Assembly (NCBI RefSeq): GCF_003946625.1
Contig: NZ_RHOR01000008.1
Coordinates: 47,115-111,114 of the forward strand
Source of the DNA: Companilactobacillus kedongensis
GTDB lineage: Bacteria > Bacillota > Bacilli > Lactobacillales > Lactobacillaceae
Length of the DNA: 64,000 bases
Direction: 5' to 3'
Under the pieces are notes generated by a model that saw only the letters and a program-made list of their open reading frames with translations, was not told where the DNA came from and searched no databases. Positions 35,277 through 43,445 of this stretch are shown here, piece after piece. The position numbers were made by a program, and so were the translations under genes. Numbering within the stretch: position 1 is the stretch's first letter; each line of letters starts with the position of its first letter.

Positions 35277-36668
35277 TTATTGCTTATAAACTGGAGTTTC
35301 AATATCTGACAATGTTGAAATATCCATTTTGATTTTGGCGTTCTTATTAAGATAGCCATTTACCTTGTCGCTACCAGCAAAGACGGCTGTGATCTTATCA
35401 GTTCCGTTCAGTAATTCAGAAATTGATTTAGCATTTTGATCTTGTGTCATAACTACCGGAATGATCTCAAAACCGGACTTTCTCAAATTGAGCAATTCCT
35501 TATAATATTTAGAATCGATCGATACAAAAATAGTTGCTGAAACTTGGCGTAATGCTTGATGTTTTAACCACCAAACAATCAATTCATCATCTGATTCAAA
35601 AGTATTGATCAAGACATTGCCCGGTGTAAATAACTGGATCAATGGTTCATTTTCGGTGTAACTCTTGATCATAACTAAGGTTCCATCCTGACGATAGAAG
35701 TTCTCACGAACAACTTTGTTTGGATCATGATGATCATAAAATTGTGTGGCCGAGATAACACCATTAACGTCAAAGATATCACGACTCAACAATTTACCAC
35801 TCTTATAGTGACGAATAACTTGCAAGTTTTGGTCAGCATCACGGGAAACTTCCATGATCAACTCACTGTCAGAATTAAGGATACGATCCTTATTATCTGC
35901 CATATGTTCAACATGATAGTCTTCTTCAAATGGCACTTCTGCCGGTGTGATGGGAACATTGTTGTTTCTATCTTGAAGATCATTGTACATATTTAGTAAG
36001 TAGGCACTATTGTTAGCCAGACCTTCATTTTGATAATCGATCCATGTTTGATTAGCGTGATCATCATAGGAAACAGAAATAGCATTCGCAATCAAACTCT
36101 TTTCAGATAAAGTTTGATTGATCTGTTTCCACATTTGTTCAACGTGATGATCCGGTGTATCGGTCAAATGGTCAGTAAAGATAAAGTAATTACGATTTGG
36201 ATCTAAGAATATTTCATTAGCCATTTCATCGGTATCAAACCACTTACGCAATGAATCGTTAATAGTCTTGATTTTAGCAGCGGCATTGTCACGCATGTCT
36301 TCATCATCAACTCCGGCACTACGCAAGATATGATTACTATAACTGCGTTCAGCTAGTAATTCATGACGCAACTTACTCTTCAAAGAATCTGTTTGATCTA
36401 ACACATCCTCCAAATTTTGTTCAGTGTATTGCCAGTCATCAGCGTTTTCAGCTTCAGGAACTTCCTGTTCTTCGTAGTAATAACCAGGCATCTCTGGACC
36501 TTGAGAATATGGTTCAGCAGGTGCTTGTTGCTGTGGCTGCTGTTGAAATTGTTGAGGATCATTATTAAAATCTGGCTGAAATTGTGATCCTTGATAAGGC
36601 GCCATATTGTTTTGTTCATAGTTGCCTGTATCTGGACTATCTTTTTTCTTCCTATCAAAAAATGACAT
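35277..36668 (-). CDS. Conserved cytosolic protein with Gln-rich N terminus
   Basis: A 463-residue protein without signal or membrane segment. Residues about 15-70 are Gln/Pro/Asn/Tyr-rich and probably disordered. Then follow a helical part and, at about 255-345, beta repeats of the form FDVNGVISATQFYD and FYRQDGTLVMIKSYTEN that resemble the N-terminal sheet of accessory wall-teichoic or serine-rich-protein glycosyltransferases. No complete catalytic GT domain was recognised. It is last in a run with an AI-2E-type transporter, a YdcF protein and a lipoprotein, so an envelope-related role is plausible but unproven. Start ATG 36668 with GGAG upstream. Confidence 0.6.
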   Translation of the reverse strand: MSFFDRKKKDSPDTGNYEQNNMAPYQGSQFQPDFNNDPQQFQQQPQQQAPAEPYSQGPEMPGYYYEEQEVPEAENADDWQYTEQNLEDVLDQTDSLKSKLRHELLAERSYSNHILRSAGVDDEDMRDNAAAKIKTINDSLRKWFDTDEMANEIFLDPNRNYFIFTDHLTDTPDHHVEQMWKQINQTLSEKSLIANAISVSYDDHANQTWIDYQNEGLANNSAYLLNMYNDLQDRNNNVPITPAEVPFEEDYHVEHMADNKDRILNSDSELIMEVSRDADQNLQVIRHYKSGKLLSRDIFDVNGVISATQFYDHHDPNKVVRENFYRQDGTLVMIKSYTENEPLIQLFTPGNVLINTFESDDELIVWWLKHQALRQVSATIFVSIDSKYYKELLNLRKSGFEIIPVVMTQDQNAKSISELLNGTDKITAVFAGSDKVNGYLNKNAKIKMDISTLSDIETPVYKQ

Positions 36669-36721
36669 ATGCGTGTCTCCTCTATACTCAATAACCTAAT
36701 TATAATATACGATATTAAATT

Positions 36722-37780
36722 CTATTTGGATTTCCGGTAATTCTTTAGTTTTATTTTATTTCTCTTCTTATTTCCGCCAATCGAATGAACTCCCAATATA
36801 TCTAGGAAGAAGACGAAAATTGGAATACCGATGATCAATCCCCAAGTTCCGATCAATTCTTCCGAAGCTAAAAGAACAACGAAAGTAAAGAAGATCGGCA
36901 AATGAGTCATGCTGGACATGAACTGTGGATTCAAGAAATATGTTTCGATCATATGAATAACGATAATCATAATAATTATATAAACGACATACTTAACTCC
37001 GCCAACCGAATAAGCCACAAAACTCAACGGTACCAACGATATGATAACTCCGGCTACCGGAATAAGCGACATAATAAAGACCATAACGGCTAAAGCAATG
37101 ATCCCCGGCATCTTCAAGACGATCAACGTGATAGTCGTCAAAGTTGTATTCACAATGGCGATCATAAGTTGTGCTTCGATAACAACTCCAAAAGTATTGA
37201 TGAATTTTTGACCATAGTAACGAAGATCTTCAAATACCCAACCGTACTTGCTATTTAAAAATTGACGTCCAAAGTCATTCATTTGCTCTACTTGACTAGT
37301 ATAGAAGAAACTGAGCAAAAATGACAAAAGAATATTCAATCCTACTGCTCCGACACTAGTAATATAGTTGACCAATTGTGTAACAGCAACCTTGATCTGA
37401 TTATCAAGATTGATCTGCTTTAAGTAGTCATAGATCACCTGCAGATAGGGATTGGAACGCATTTCTTTACTCTGATAAAAATCCTGCAGAGAAGAAAACA
37501 TCTTGACGGTTTGGCTAACTAATTGCGGAACATAGTTAGTTATCGCAAAGACCAGCATTGCTATGATCAATAAATACACTGGCACAATGATCCAGACCGG
37601 CTTAATATTGATCTTTCTTTGTACAAAACGAACAAATTGAACCGATAAAAACGTAAAGATAAAAGTTAAGAGAAATAAACTCATCATACTGCGGAAAAAG
37701 TAGAACACTAACATGACCGCAATCAACAAAGTTACTCTCCTGAGCCTTAAGTTGGCAACAAACTTATCATATGAAAACAT
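36722..37780 (-). CDS. AI-2E transporter family (PerM/YtvI-like) membrane protein
   Basis: A 352-residue polytopic membrane protein of the AI-2E transporter family (DUF20): three early hydrophobic segments, a soluble stretch with SLQDFYQSKEMRSNPYLQVIYDYL, then a cluster of helices with the conserved VPVAGVIISLVPLS-like motif (MSLIPVAGVIISLVP) and HMIETYFLNPQFMSSMTHL. Family members include exporters and Na+/H+ antiporters; the substrate is unknown here and quorum-sensing export should not be assumed. GGGAG precedes ATG 37780; it is spaced closely with the YdcF gene upstream. Confidence 0.85.
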   Translation of the reverse strand: MFSYDKFVANLRLRRVTLLIAVMLVFYFFRSMMSLFLLTFIFTFLSVQFVRFVQRKINIKPVWIIVPVYLLIIAMLVFAITNYVPQLVSQTVKMFSSLQDFYQSKEMRSNPYLQVIYDYLKQINLDNQIKVAVTQLVNYITSVGAVGLNILLSFLLSFFYTSQVEQMNDFGRQFLNSKYGWVFEDLRYYGQKFINTFGVVIEAQLMIAIVNTTLTTITLIVLKMPGIIALAVMVFIMSLIPVAGVIISLVPLSFVAYSVGGVKYVVYIIIMIIVIHMIETYFLNPQFMSSMTHLPIFFTFVVLLASEELIGTWGLIIGIPIFVFFLDILGVHSIGGNKKRNKIKLKNYRKSK

Positions 37781-37790
37781 AAAAATCTCC

Positions 37791-38588
37791 CTAACTTACT
37801 AATGTACTAACTAGAATAACAAACATCATTAGAAATGTCGTCAAAAGAGTGTAACGCTGATACCAAACAAATGCTGTAAACTCGCGAAACATGGCTGGAT
37901 ATTTGAACAGTTTCCAGGTCTTTGCTTGCACAAAATTAGGACGCAAATGTAAATCTTTAGCATACTTATTTACCCTTGGCACATGATACTCACTGGTAAT
38001 GATCAATATTTGAGGAAAATAGTTATTCTGCCAGTCAGCCCTAATTCTGATCGATGAATATTCCAGATTCTGCATCGTATTCAGCGATCGTGTTTCAGTC
38101 ATAATGACCTCTGGCTTGATACCATTTTTTACTAAATAATCTCGCATCATCTCTGCTTCAGATTTAGGATTAGTTGAGCTAAATCCTCCACTGACCAAAA
38201 TTCTGGGACGACTATCAAATTTTTGATATATCTCGATAGCTTTATCCAAACGACTCTTAAGATTCGGAGGTATTCGGGTACTCATGATCTTAGTCCCCAA
38301 AACGACAATATAATCGACATCTTTAATAGTAGAATCTTTCCAAAGTGACATCCGGATCATGTAGTTTGCCATGATTATAAAGAATACTAGATTAATAAAA
38401 AACATCATGCCCACAATTAAGTTGAACAATCGTGAAGAATCCCAAAGTGGCACACTTCCTAACCCAACCAGAAAAACCCCTGCGATACTCATATATAGAA
38501 ATGGCCAGCGACTGTACATGGCACGAGCCTTGTAAATCATTAAAAACTCTATTACTGAGATGATGACTGTTCCTAAAATATAGAACAT
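37791..38588 (-). CDS. YdcF/SanA family (DUF218) membrane protein
   Basis: A 265-residue protein: about four membrane segments in the first 90 residues, then a DUF218 domain with DYIVVLGTKI, RPRILVSGGFSS, SEAEMMRDYLVKNGI and the conserved TETRSLNTMQNLEYS, LIITSEYHVPRV motifs, and a last hydrophobic segment. The family is implicated in envelope barrier or wall-precursor functions. ATG 38588 is chosen (GGAGG five bases upstream) over an upstream TTG that overlaps that site. It lies 16 bp after the lipoprotein gene, in one probable operon. Confidence 0.85.
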   Translation of the reverse strand: MFYILGTVIISVIEFLMIYKARAMYSRWPFLYMSIAGVFLVGLGSVPLWDSSRLFNLIVGMMFFINLVFFIIMANYMIRMSLWKDSTIKDVDYIVVLGTKIMSTRIPPNLKSRLDKAIEIYQKFDSRPRILVSGGFSSTNPKSEAEMMRDYLVKNGIKPEVIMTETRSLNTMQNLEYSSIRIRADWQNNYFPQILIITSEYHVPRVNKYAKDLHLRPNFVQAKTWKLFKYPAMFREFTAFVWYQRYTLLTTFLMMFVILVSTLVS

Positions 38589-38604
38589 GAATTCCTCCAA
38601 AAAA

Positions 38605-40020
38605 CTAATTTACGGTAAACTTCAAGGCTGGAACTTTGAGTGAAACGCCTTTAACCAGCGTCCACGTAATTGTTGTAGAATCCTTATCTGGTTGTCTTAA
38701 TAAATACAATTTGTTATTGAGCATGCCGTAAACTAGAAACTTCCCTTTACTTGTCGTAACGGTCGGACTGTTATCACCATTTTGAGCGGCTGTCACCAAA
38801 AAGATATACTGCATATCAGGTTGGCTATTACCGTCAATATCAACACCCTTATAATCACTAACATTTTGATTGGTACTGTACTTACCACCAAAGTTAACTT
38901 CGACATCGCCGACTTGTTGCTTATTATTATCAGAAATCGCCGCTACCATCTGCATGAAGTCAGCATTTGACTGAATCGGATCAGACAAATAGCTCAAGTA
39001 GTAATTGTTAGTTTGAGTTATCGCATCTTCTAAAGAAGTCTGTTTAGAACTAGATTTACTCAACAGATTACCCTTAGAATTAGTCTGACCTTCCTGTTCC
39101 CTAACTGTATAGTCACTTGAGAATAAATATATCTGGTCAGAATCCTGTTCGATCCGCGTTCTAGCCAAATTGATCTGATTACCAGTTGCCTTCGAGTTAA
39201 CTTTGAGGTTAACACCCTTTGGCAACAGATGATCCTGATTTTGACCATGGAAATAATAGTCGATCGTCAAAAGATTCTTCGGTACTAAATAATACTTACC
39301 ATAAAGGTTCTTAATTTGACCCGATGTGACCAAAGTAGTCATGACCGTTGGATTATCAGCTTTATCATCGATCGTTTGAGCAGCATGCTCTGTCAAAGTC
39401 ATCTGATAGGTTCCATCTTCATTAATAGTCAAATTACCATCAGTCCGACGATAATCTATGATTGTTCTAAAGTCATACGTGCCAACAAAATCGGTGTTCT
39501 TAGGCTTTTGTGCACCATAACCAATATCAACGATATGGTTTTTCATCTGACTATAACTGATTTTTTGAGCTCGATCTTTATTGACCTGAACGGCCTTAGA
39601 TTTCTTGTCAGTCTTTGTGATATAAGCAAATTTATAAGTACTGCCATTGTATTTGACATAATATCCTTGCATATGGCGTCCATAAACGTTTTCTTTATAC
39701 GTCTTACCCAGTGTAAACACTAACTTATTAGTGGAATTAACAGTGATAGTTTTACCATTGTCATCCAACGTATAAGACGGCTTTTTATTATGTACATTAA
39801 GTCTTTGAATCCCAACTTTGTCTCCAATAGCGGACATATCAGTCACATTAGCTTTTTTATTGGCAAATTTAACTGACACAACATCGTCCTCGCCTTGATC
39901 TTGATATAAATACCAAGTGTGATCCGTAGCAGTAACTACCGCATTGTCTTTTTTGCTACATCCAAAAATTACGCTAAAAAAAGCCAAAATGGTCAAAATT
40001 GCTAAAAGTTTTTTCCACAT
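38605..40020 (-). CDS. Lipoprotein of unknown function
   Basis: A 471-residue protein with a lipoprotein signal: charged start MWKKLL, hydrophobic stretch, and lipobox IFGC (Cys 21). The mature part is Lys/Thr/Asn-rich with beta character; NEDGTYQMTLTEHAAQTID and a repeated GTYDFRTI-type unit suggest lipocalin-like sheets. No named domain was recognised. It would be anchored to the outer face of the membrane. It heads the operon with the YdcF and AI-2E-type genes, which supports a joint envelope role. Confidence 0.75.
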   Translation of the reverse strand: MWKKLLAILTILAFFSVIFGCSKKDNAVVTATDHTWYLYQDQGEDDVVSVKFANKKANVTDMSAIGDKVGIQRLNVHNKKPSYTLDDNGKTITVNSTNKLVFTLGKTYKENVYGRHMQGYYVKYNGSTYKFAYITKTDKKSKAVQVNKDRAQKISYSQMKNHIVDIGYGAQKPKNTDFVGTYDFRTIIDYRRTDGNLTINEDGTYQMTLTEHAAQTIDDKADNPTVMTTLVTSGQIKNLYGKYYLVPKNLLTIDYYFHGQNQDHLLPKGVNLKVNSKATGNQINLARTRIEQDSDQIYLFSSDYTVREQEGQTNSKGNLLSKSSSKQTSLEDAITQTNNYYLSYLSDPIQSNADFMQMVAAISDNNKQQVGDVEVNFGGKYSTNQNVSDYKGVDIDGNSQPDMQYIFLVTAAQNGDNSPTVTTSKGKFLVYGMLNNKLYLLRQPDKDSTTITWTLVKGVSLKVPALKFTVN

Positions 40021-40081
40021 ATTTCAAAAACCTTTCATATATATAAGGATATTATACAACGTAGCACCGAAACGAAAGTAT

Positions 40082-40112
40082 AAAAAAAGAATCCCTTACG
40101 GGATTCTTTCAA
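40082..40112 (-). terminator. Terminator of the amidase gene
   Basis: Minus-strand AAGAATCCCGTAAGGGATTC followed by a T run: a tight hairpin directly after the stop. Confidence 0.9.
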
Positions 40113-40121
40113 AAATCTTGT

Positions 40122-41102
40122 TTAGAATGCTGAATATTGTGAATAAGTATCCATTACCCATTCTTTAACTGATACACGATAGTAAACGTGACCGTCAAAT
40201 GTCTTTGTTTCAGCAACTGCCCAAGGAGTGTTATTAGCTAAAGCACGAACAGTTTGTTTTTCGGGCAAACCAGTATCTTCATTGAACATATAGATAGGAA
40301 CATAAGAACCATTTGGATTGTTAACTTGTGTTACACCGATGACATCTTTATCACCAGTATTGTTGTTAGAGTCGCCACCGCCATTAGTTGAACTGTCGCC
40401 GCCACCATCAACTGAACCTGAGTTCTTTAGGTTGTTGTAGTATTGACCGATAAGTTCATTAAGCTGTGACATACTGTAGCCCCAGTTATTGAAGTAACCA
40501 ACAGGATCATTATGGTTTGTTTCACCATACATCTTAGAAATATCATCATGTGATACAACTGTAACGCCAGGTGTAAATGGCAAGTTGTATTGGATCAATT
40601 TAGAAGCAATATAGTAAGCGTCATTTGACACTGATCTAGCAAATTCGTCAGTTGTGTTAACTTCACAAAGTTCTACTTGAACATAGTTGTTATTGGCTGT
40701 GTGTCCTGCACCCCAGACACCATAGTCAGTATTGTGAATGTTGATAGTTTCATTAGCATCAACGAAAGCATGAACATAAGTTTGAGCATTTCTCCATTCA
40801 CGATTGAAGTAAGTTACCTCATTACGTGCAGATGCACCAGGAGTAGCTGTTTCGTGAACAACAACACCGATCGGTTTACCAACACCATTAGCGTAACCGA
40901 ACCATTGATCAAAAGTTCCTTCTTCATTTTGAATTGAAACAGGTTTAATATTATTAGCTGCAATATAGTCATTGATTGCTGAAGCTTTTACTGTTTGTTG
41001 AATTGATACTTGGGGAACCACTTGGTTCACCGTTACATATCCCGCACCGGCTAAAGCAACAGAAGTTGCTAAAGTAGCCATTAATCTCTTTTTTGATACC
41101 AT
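40122..41102 (-). CDS. Secreted N-acetylmuramoyl-L-alanine amidase with SLAP-like module
   Basis: A 326-residue peptidoglycan hydrolase: signal peptide (about 1-40), an Amidase_2 zinc domain (about 55-215; ligands likely H83 in VVVHETATPG, the His in VHAFVDAN and SHDDISKMYGETNHNDPVG), a Gly/Ser/Asn linker and one C-terminal SLAP-type binding module (about 255-326, ending VYYRVSVKEWVM). It cuts the bond between N-acetylmuramate and L-alanine in the wall. ATG 41102 has GGAAGG upstream; the earlier GTG at 41120 overlaps that site. It is monocistronic. Confidence 0.88.
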   Translation of the reverse strand: MVSKKRLMATLATSVALAGAGYVTVNQVVPQVSIQQTVKASAINDYIAANNIKPVSIQNEEGTFDQWFGYANGVGKPIGVVVHETATPGASARNEVTYFNREWRNAQTYVHAFVDANETINIHNTDYGVWGAGHTANNNYVQVELCEVNTTDEFARSVSNDAYYIASKLIQYNLPFTPGVTVVSHDDISKMYGETNHNDPVGYFNNWGYSMSQLNELIGQYYNNLKNSGSVDGGGDSSTNGGGDSNNNTGDKDVIGVTQVNNPNGSYVPIYMFNEDTGLPEKQTVRALANNTPWAVAETKTFDGHVYYRVSVKEWVMDTYSQYSAF

Positions 41103-41204
41103 ATAAATTATCCTTCCCACCGTTAAATTTCTTAACCACTAAATTATAACAAGATTCTTTGTCAAATTGACAAAAGTAATAAAGCTGTAATCAGATGGTA
41201 AACT

Positions 41205-41681
41205 TCATGACGCTACCATCATTTGTAGTTTACTGCGAAGCTTACTGCGCCAATGCCTGAGGTTCCGTGTCGAACAGTTGTAACGCTTCGCTAATATTAC
41301 TAGAGATTCTTGATTTATGAAATGTTCCTGCAACAAAACAATTTCCATTTTAGCGAGCTTTTTTAAATCCACATCTTGGATCAAATTGAGTATTTCTTCA
41401 GCCTCTACTCTGCCAAAATCAAACTCCTCCAAAGAATGCACGTCCTTATACTGTTTTTCCTTACGCAATAAGTCAGTTAGTTTCCAAACTAGTTTTTGAT
41501 AGAGATAGACTTTCGGATTATTCTGCGTCTGAGCCTGTTCAAAACCTAAAGCATATAGAATCACTGCTTCTTGAAAGTAATCTTCATAATCAACTCGAGT
41601 CGGATAGATATGAACTCGTTTCAAAACACCGTGGATCAGACGTTCGTTTTCAATTGCTGAAATAAATCCTTGTTCATTCAT
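41205..41681 (-). CDS. ComX/SigH-like alternative sigma factor
   Basis: A 158-residue sigma-70-like factor. Its N half has the region-2 pattern VDYEDYFQEAVILYALGFEQ and YLYQKLVWKLTDLLRKEKQY, and its C half a region-4 helix-turn-helix (ESLVILAKRYNCSTRNLRHWRSKL). Size and pattern fit the ComX/SigH competence-type factors found in lactobacilli, which switch on DNA uptake genes. A ComK-like gene lies 0.9 kb away, separated by a MazEF pair. AGGAG precedes ATG 41681. A perfect 12-bp palindrome CACAGGCCTGTG (41710-41721) overlies its upstream region. Confidence 0.75.
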   Translation of the reverse strand: MNEQGFISAIENERLIHGVLKRVHIYPTRVDYEDYFQEAVILYALGFEQAQTQNNPKVYLYQKLVWKLTDLLRKEKQYKDVHSLEEFDFGRVEAEEILNLIQDVDLKKLAKMEIVLLQEHFINQESLVILAKRYNCSTRNLRHWRSKLRSKLQMMVAS

Positions 41682-41916
41682 TGTGAGTAAGCTCCTAAGA
41701 TTTTTTACCCACAGGCCTGTGAATGAACTAATAATAACGATAACGTGTTTGTAATATTAGTTGCCATGATCGCGTTTAAATACGTATATTCGTAAAGTAG
41801 TAGAAAATACCTTATCGATAATCGCGCATATATCAACTGTAATTCATAATCATATCAACTAATCTTAATTTATGATACAATTCCATTGTACATACAGGTA
41901 CACACGGAGGCGCATA

Positions 41917-42183
41917 ATGAAAAAAAATCTTGGTAACTTTAAAACTAGAAAAAATGGAAACAGTATAAGCCTAACAGTACCTAAAACAATTGGAGTACAA
42001 GAAAACGAAGAATTTAGCCTGTCTTATATTGATGGGAACTTAATATATAAGCCAATAAAAAAGAATAATAATCCTTGGGAAAATGGAGAATATAGTAAAT
42101 ACGATTTTCGAAAGCTTAGAAACGAATTAGACTTTGAAATTATAAATTCCAACTCTGTTGGAAAGGAAAACACAAATGATTAA
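41917..42183 (+). CDS. mazE: MazE/AbrB-type antitoxin
   Basis: An 88-residue protein with an N-terminal SpoVT-AbrB swapped-hairpin DNA-binding domain (FKTRKNGNSISLTVPKTIGV) and an acidic, Asn-rich tail that would wrap the toxin. ATG 41917 has GGAGG nine bases upstream; an in-frame start at 41872 has none. GTAC half-sites at about 41888-41902 just before the gene may be the operator. It overlaps the toxin gene by 8 bp. Confidence 0.85.
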   Translation: MKKNLGNFKTRKNGNSISLTVPKTIGVQENEEFSLSYIDGNLIYKPIKKNNNPWENGEYSKYDFRKLRNELDFEIINSNSVGKENTND

Positions 42184-42541
42184 AATCGAACAAGGGGATA
42201 TCATCTACATTGATGCGGAACCACATTCAGGAAAAGAAACGGGTGGTCATGACCTAAGATCTGGCAATATACGCCGTCCACTGGTGGTTCTTTCCACCAC
42301 AGGTTATAACGAATTAACTGGTCTAGTTACTGGCATGTTTATATCAACATCGTCAAAATTAAAATTTCCTCAAATGTGCATTCCTATAATTGATGTTAAA
42401 GGCGGAATACATGGAAATATTTTAACTTGGTCATTGCCCAACTTTGATTACGAGTCTCGTCATGCTAAAGTGATTAGCAAAGTTAATGAAAAAACGTTAA
42501 CTAATTTATTACAGCAAGTAAAAAATATATACAATTTATAA
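42176..42541 (+). CDS. mazF: MazF/PemK mRNA interferase toxin
   Basis: A 121-residue MazF-family ribonuclease: QGDIIYIDAEPHSGKETGGHDLRSGNIRRPLVVLS carried over residues 5-40 has the family's opening strands and the catalytic Arg of the RRPLVV segment; GMFISTSS supplies the Thr/Ser strand. It cuts single-stranded mRNA when the antitoxin is degraded. ATG 42176 with upstream GGAAAGG is chosen, overlapping the end of mazE (ATGATTAA arrangement), so translation is coupled. The pair sits between two competence-type regulator genes. Confidence 0.88.
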   Translation: MIKIEQGDIIYIDAEPHSGKETGGHDLRSGNIRRPLVVLSTTGYNELTGLVTGMFISTSSKLKFPQMCIPIIDVKGGIHGNILTWSLPNFDYESRHAKVISKVNEKTLTNLLQQVKNIYNL

Positions 42542-42565
42542 AAAGTCACAGATACTTTTCCATAT

Positions 42566-42594
42566 AAAAAAGACGTCCAGCTTGGACGCCTTAG
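42566..42594 (-). terminator. Terminator between mazF and the comK-like gene
   Basis: AAGGCGTCCA-AGC-TGGACGTCTT hairpin with a T run on the minus strand; it can also slow plus-strand transcripts. Confidence 0.8.
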
Positions 42595-43365
42595 CTAATA
42601 ATTGCGTTTATTTTTACTAAATACTTGTTTGTAAGTGATTATCATTTCTTTATATCCCAGTTCGCCACGACACATCTTTTGAAAAGCTGAATCTACTAAA
42701 TAATCAACTCCTAATTCCACGTCCCGATACTTGCGTGGAATTTTTTCGTGTTTGGAACAAATACAACTTGAGAATGCTGTCAGAATACAATTATCATTCA
42801 TTGTCTTAACTGCTAAATTCATTGAACTTAAATATATTTCTGCGGACGATACGAAATATTGAGTCATTACACTGACATCGTGCATGCGATCACTCAAATT
42901 TCCTCTGGGAAAATTCATCTCAATCTCAAATCCTTGCGTGGATTTAAAACGAGCAACTTGATCAGTCTGCTGAAAACCTTCAACAAAATGTAATCCGATC
43001 CAGTCAGCATTATTGCGACTGCCGCCAGTCATCGGCATGTAACTGACGTTGCCATGGATCATTGGTAGAAAACTTTTTAAATTAAAAAAACTGGTCAAGG
43101 TTCTGGAAACCATAAAACCAACTCGATTAGTCAGATGAAATTCATTCATCAATTGCTTGGTCGTTCTTTCAACGAAGAAAACACCCTTAGTATTGTGAAC
43201 CACGATCGAATTTCCGTGGATCGATTTATCCTTTTTGATATCTAGCAGTGCGACGATATTCTTATCTACTACAAAGTCATCGTCAATATATAAGAGCTTT
43301 ATCCCCTGATCCAGCAACCATGTTTTGTCGATCACTTGACCAGAAAACTGATAAATATTATCCAT
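42595..43365 (-). CDS. ComK-like competence regulator
   Basis: A 256-residue protein resembling ComK, the competence transcription factor. The diagnostic part is the central-to-C region: SFLPMIHGNVSYMPMTGGS followed by NADWIGLHFVEGF, matching the ComK pattern of a Pro/Phe-rich strand, a Thr/Ser-Gly-Ser turn and WI-x-LHH-like segment, then a strand with FEIEMNF. The C-terminal 100 residues (ICSKHEKIPRKYRD) are longer than B. subtilis ComK. It probably binds AT boxes upstream of DNA-uptake genes. Closeness to the ComX/SigH-like gene supports a competence role. Start ATG 43365 with GGAG nine bases upstream. Confidence 0.65.
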   Translation of the reverse strand: MDNIYQFSGQVIDKTWLLDQGIKLLYIDDDFVVDKNIVALLDIKKDKSIHGNSIVVHNTKGVFFVERTTKQLMNEFHLTNRVGFMVSRTLTSFFNLKSFLPMIHGNVSYMPMTGGSRNNADWIGLHFVEGFQQTDQVARFKSTQGFEIEMNFPRGNLSDRMHDVSVMTQYFVSSAEIYLSSMNLAVKTMNDNCILTAFSSCICSKHEKIPRKYRDVELGVDYLVDSAFQKMCRGELGYKEMIITYKQVFSKNKRNY

Positions 43366-43423
43366 TCTTCACTGCTCCAATATCAAATTTTCTCGTGGTA
43401 CAGACACGCGTAAACGCTCCCAC

Positions 43424-43445
43424 AAAAAAAGACGCCGCAGCGTCT
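43424..43445 (-). terminator. Terminator of the GH73 gene
   Basis: Minus-strand AAGACGCTGCGGCGTCTT, then a T run; overlaps the stop codon. Confidence 0.85.

Noticed and set aside
43408..43421. cre site upstream of the comK-like gene (CGTAAACGCTCCCA)
   Set aside because: 12 of 14 matches on one strand only and poorly symmetric; too weak without expression data.
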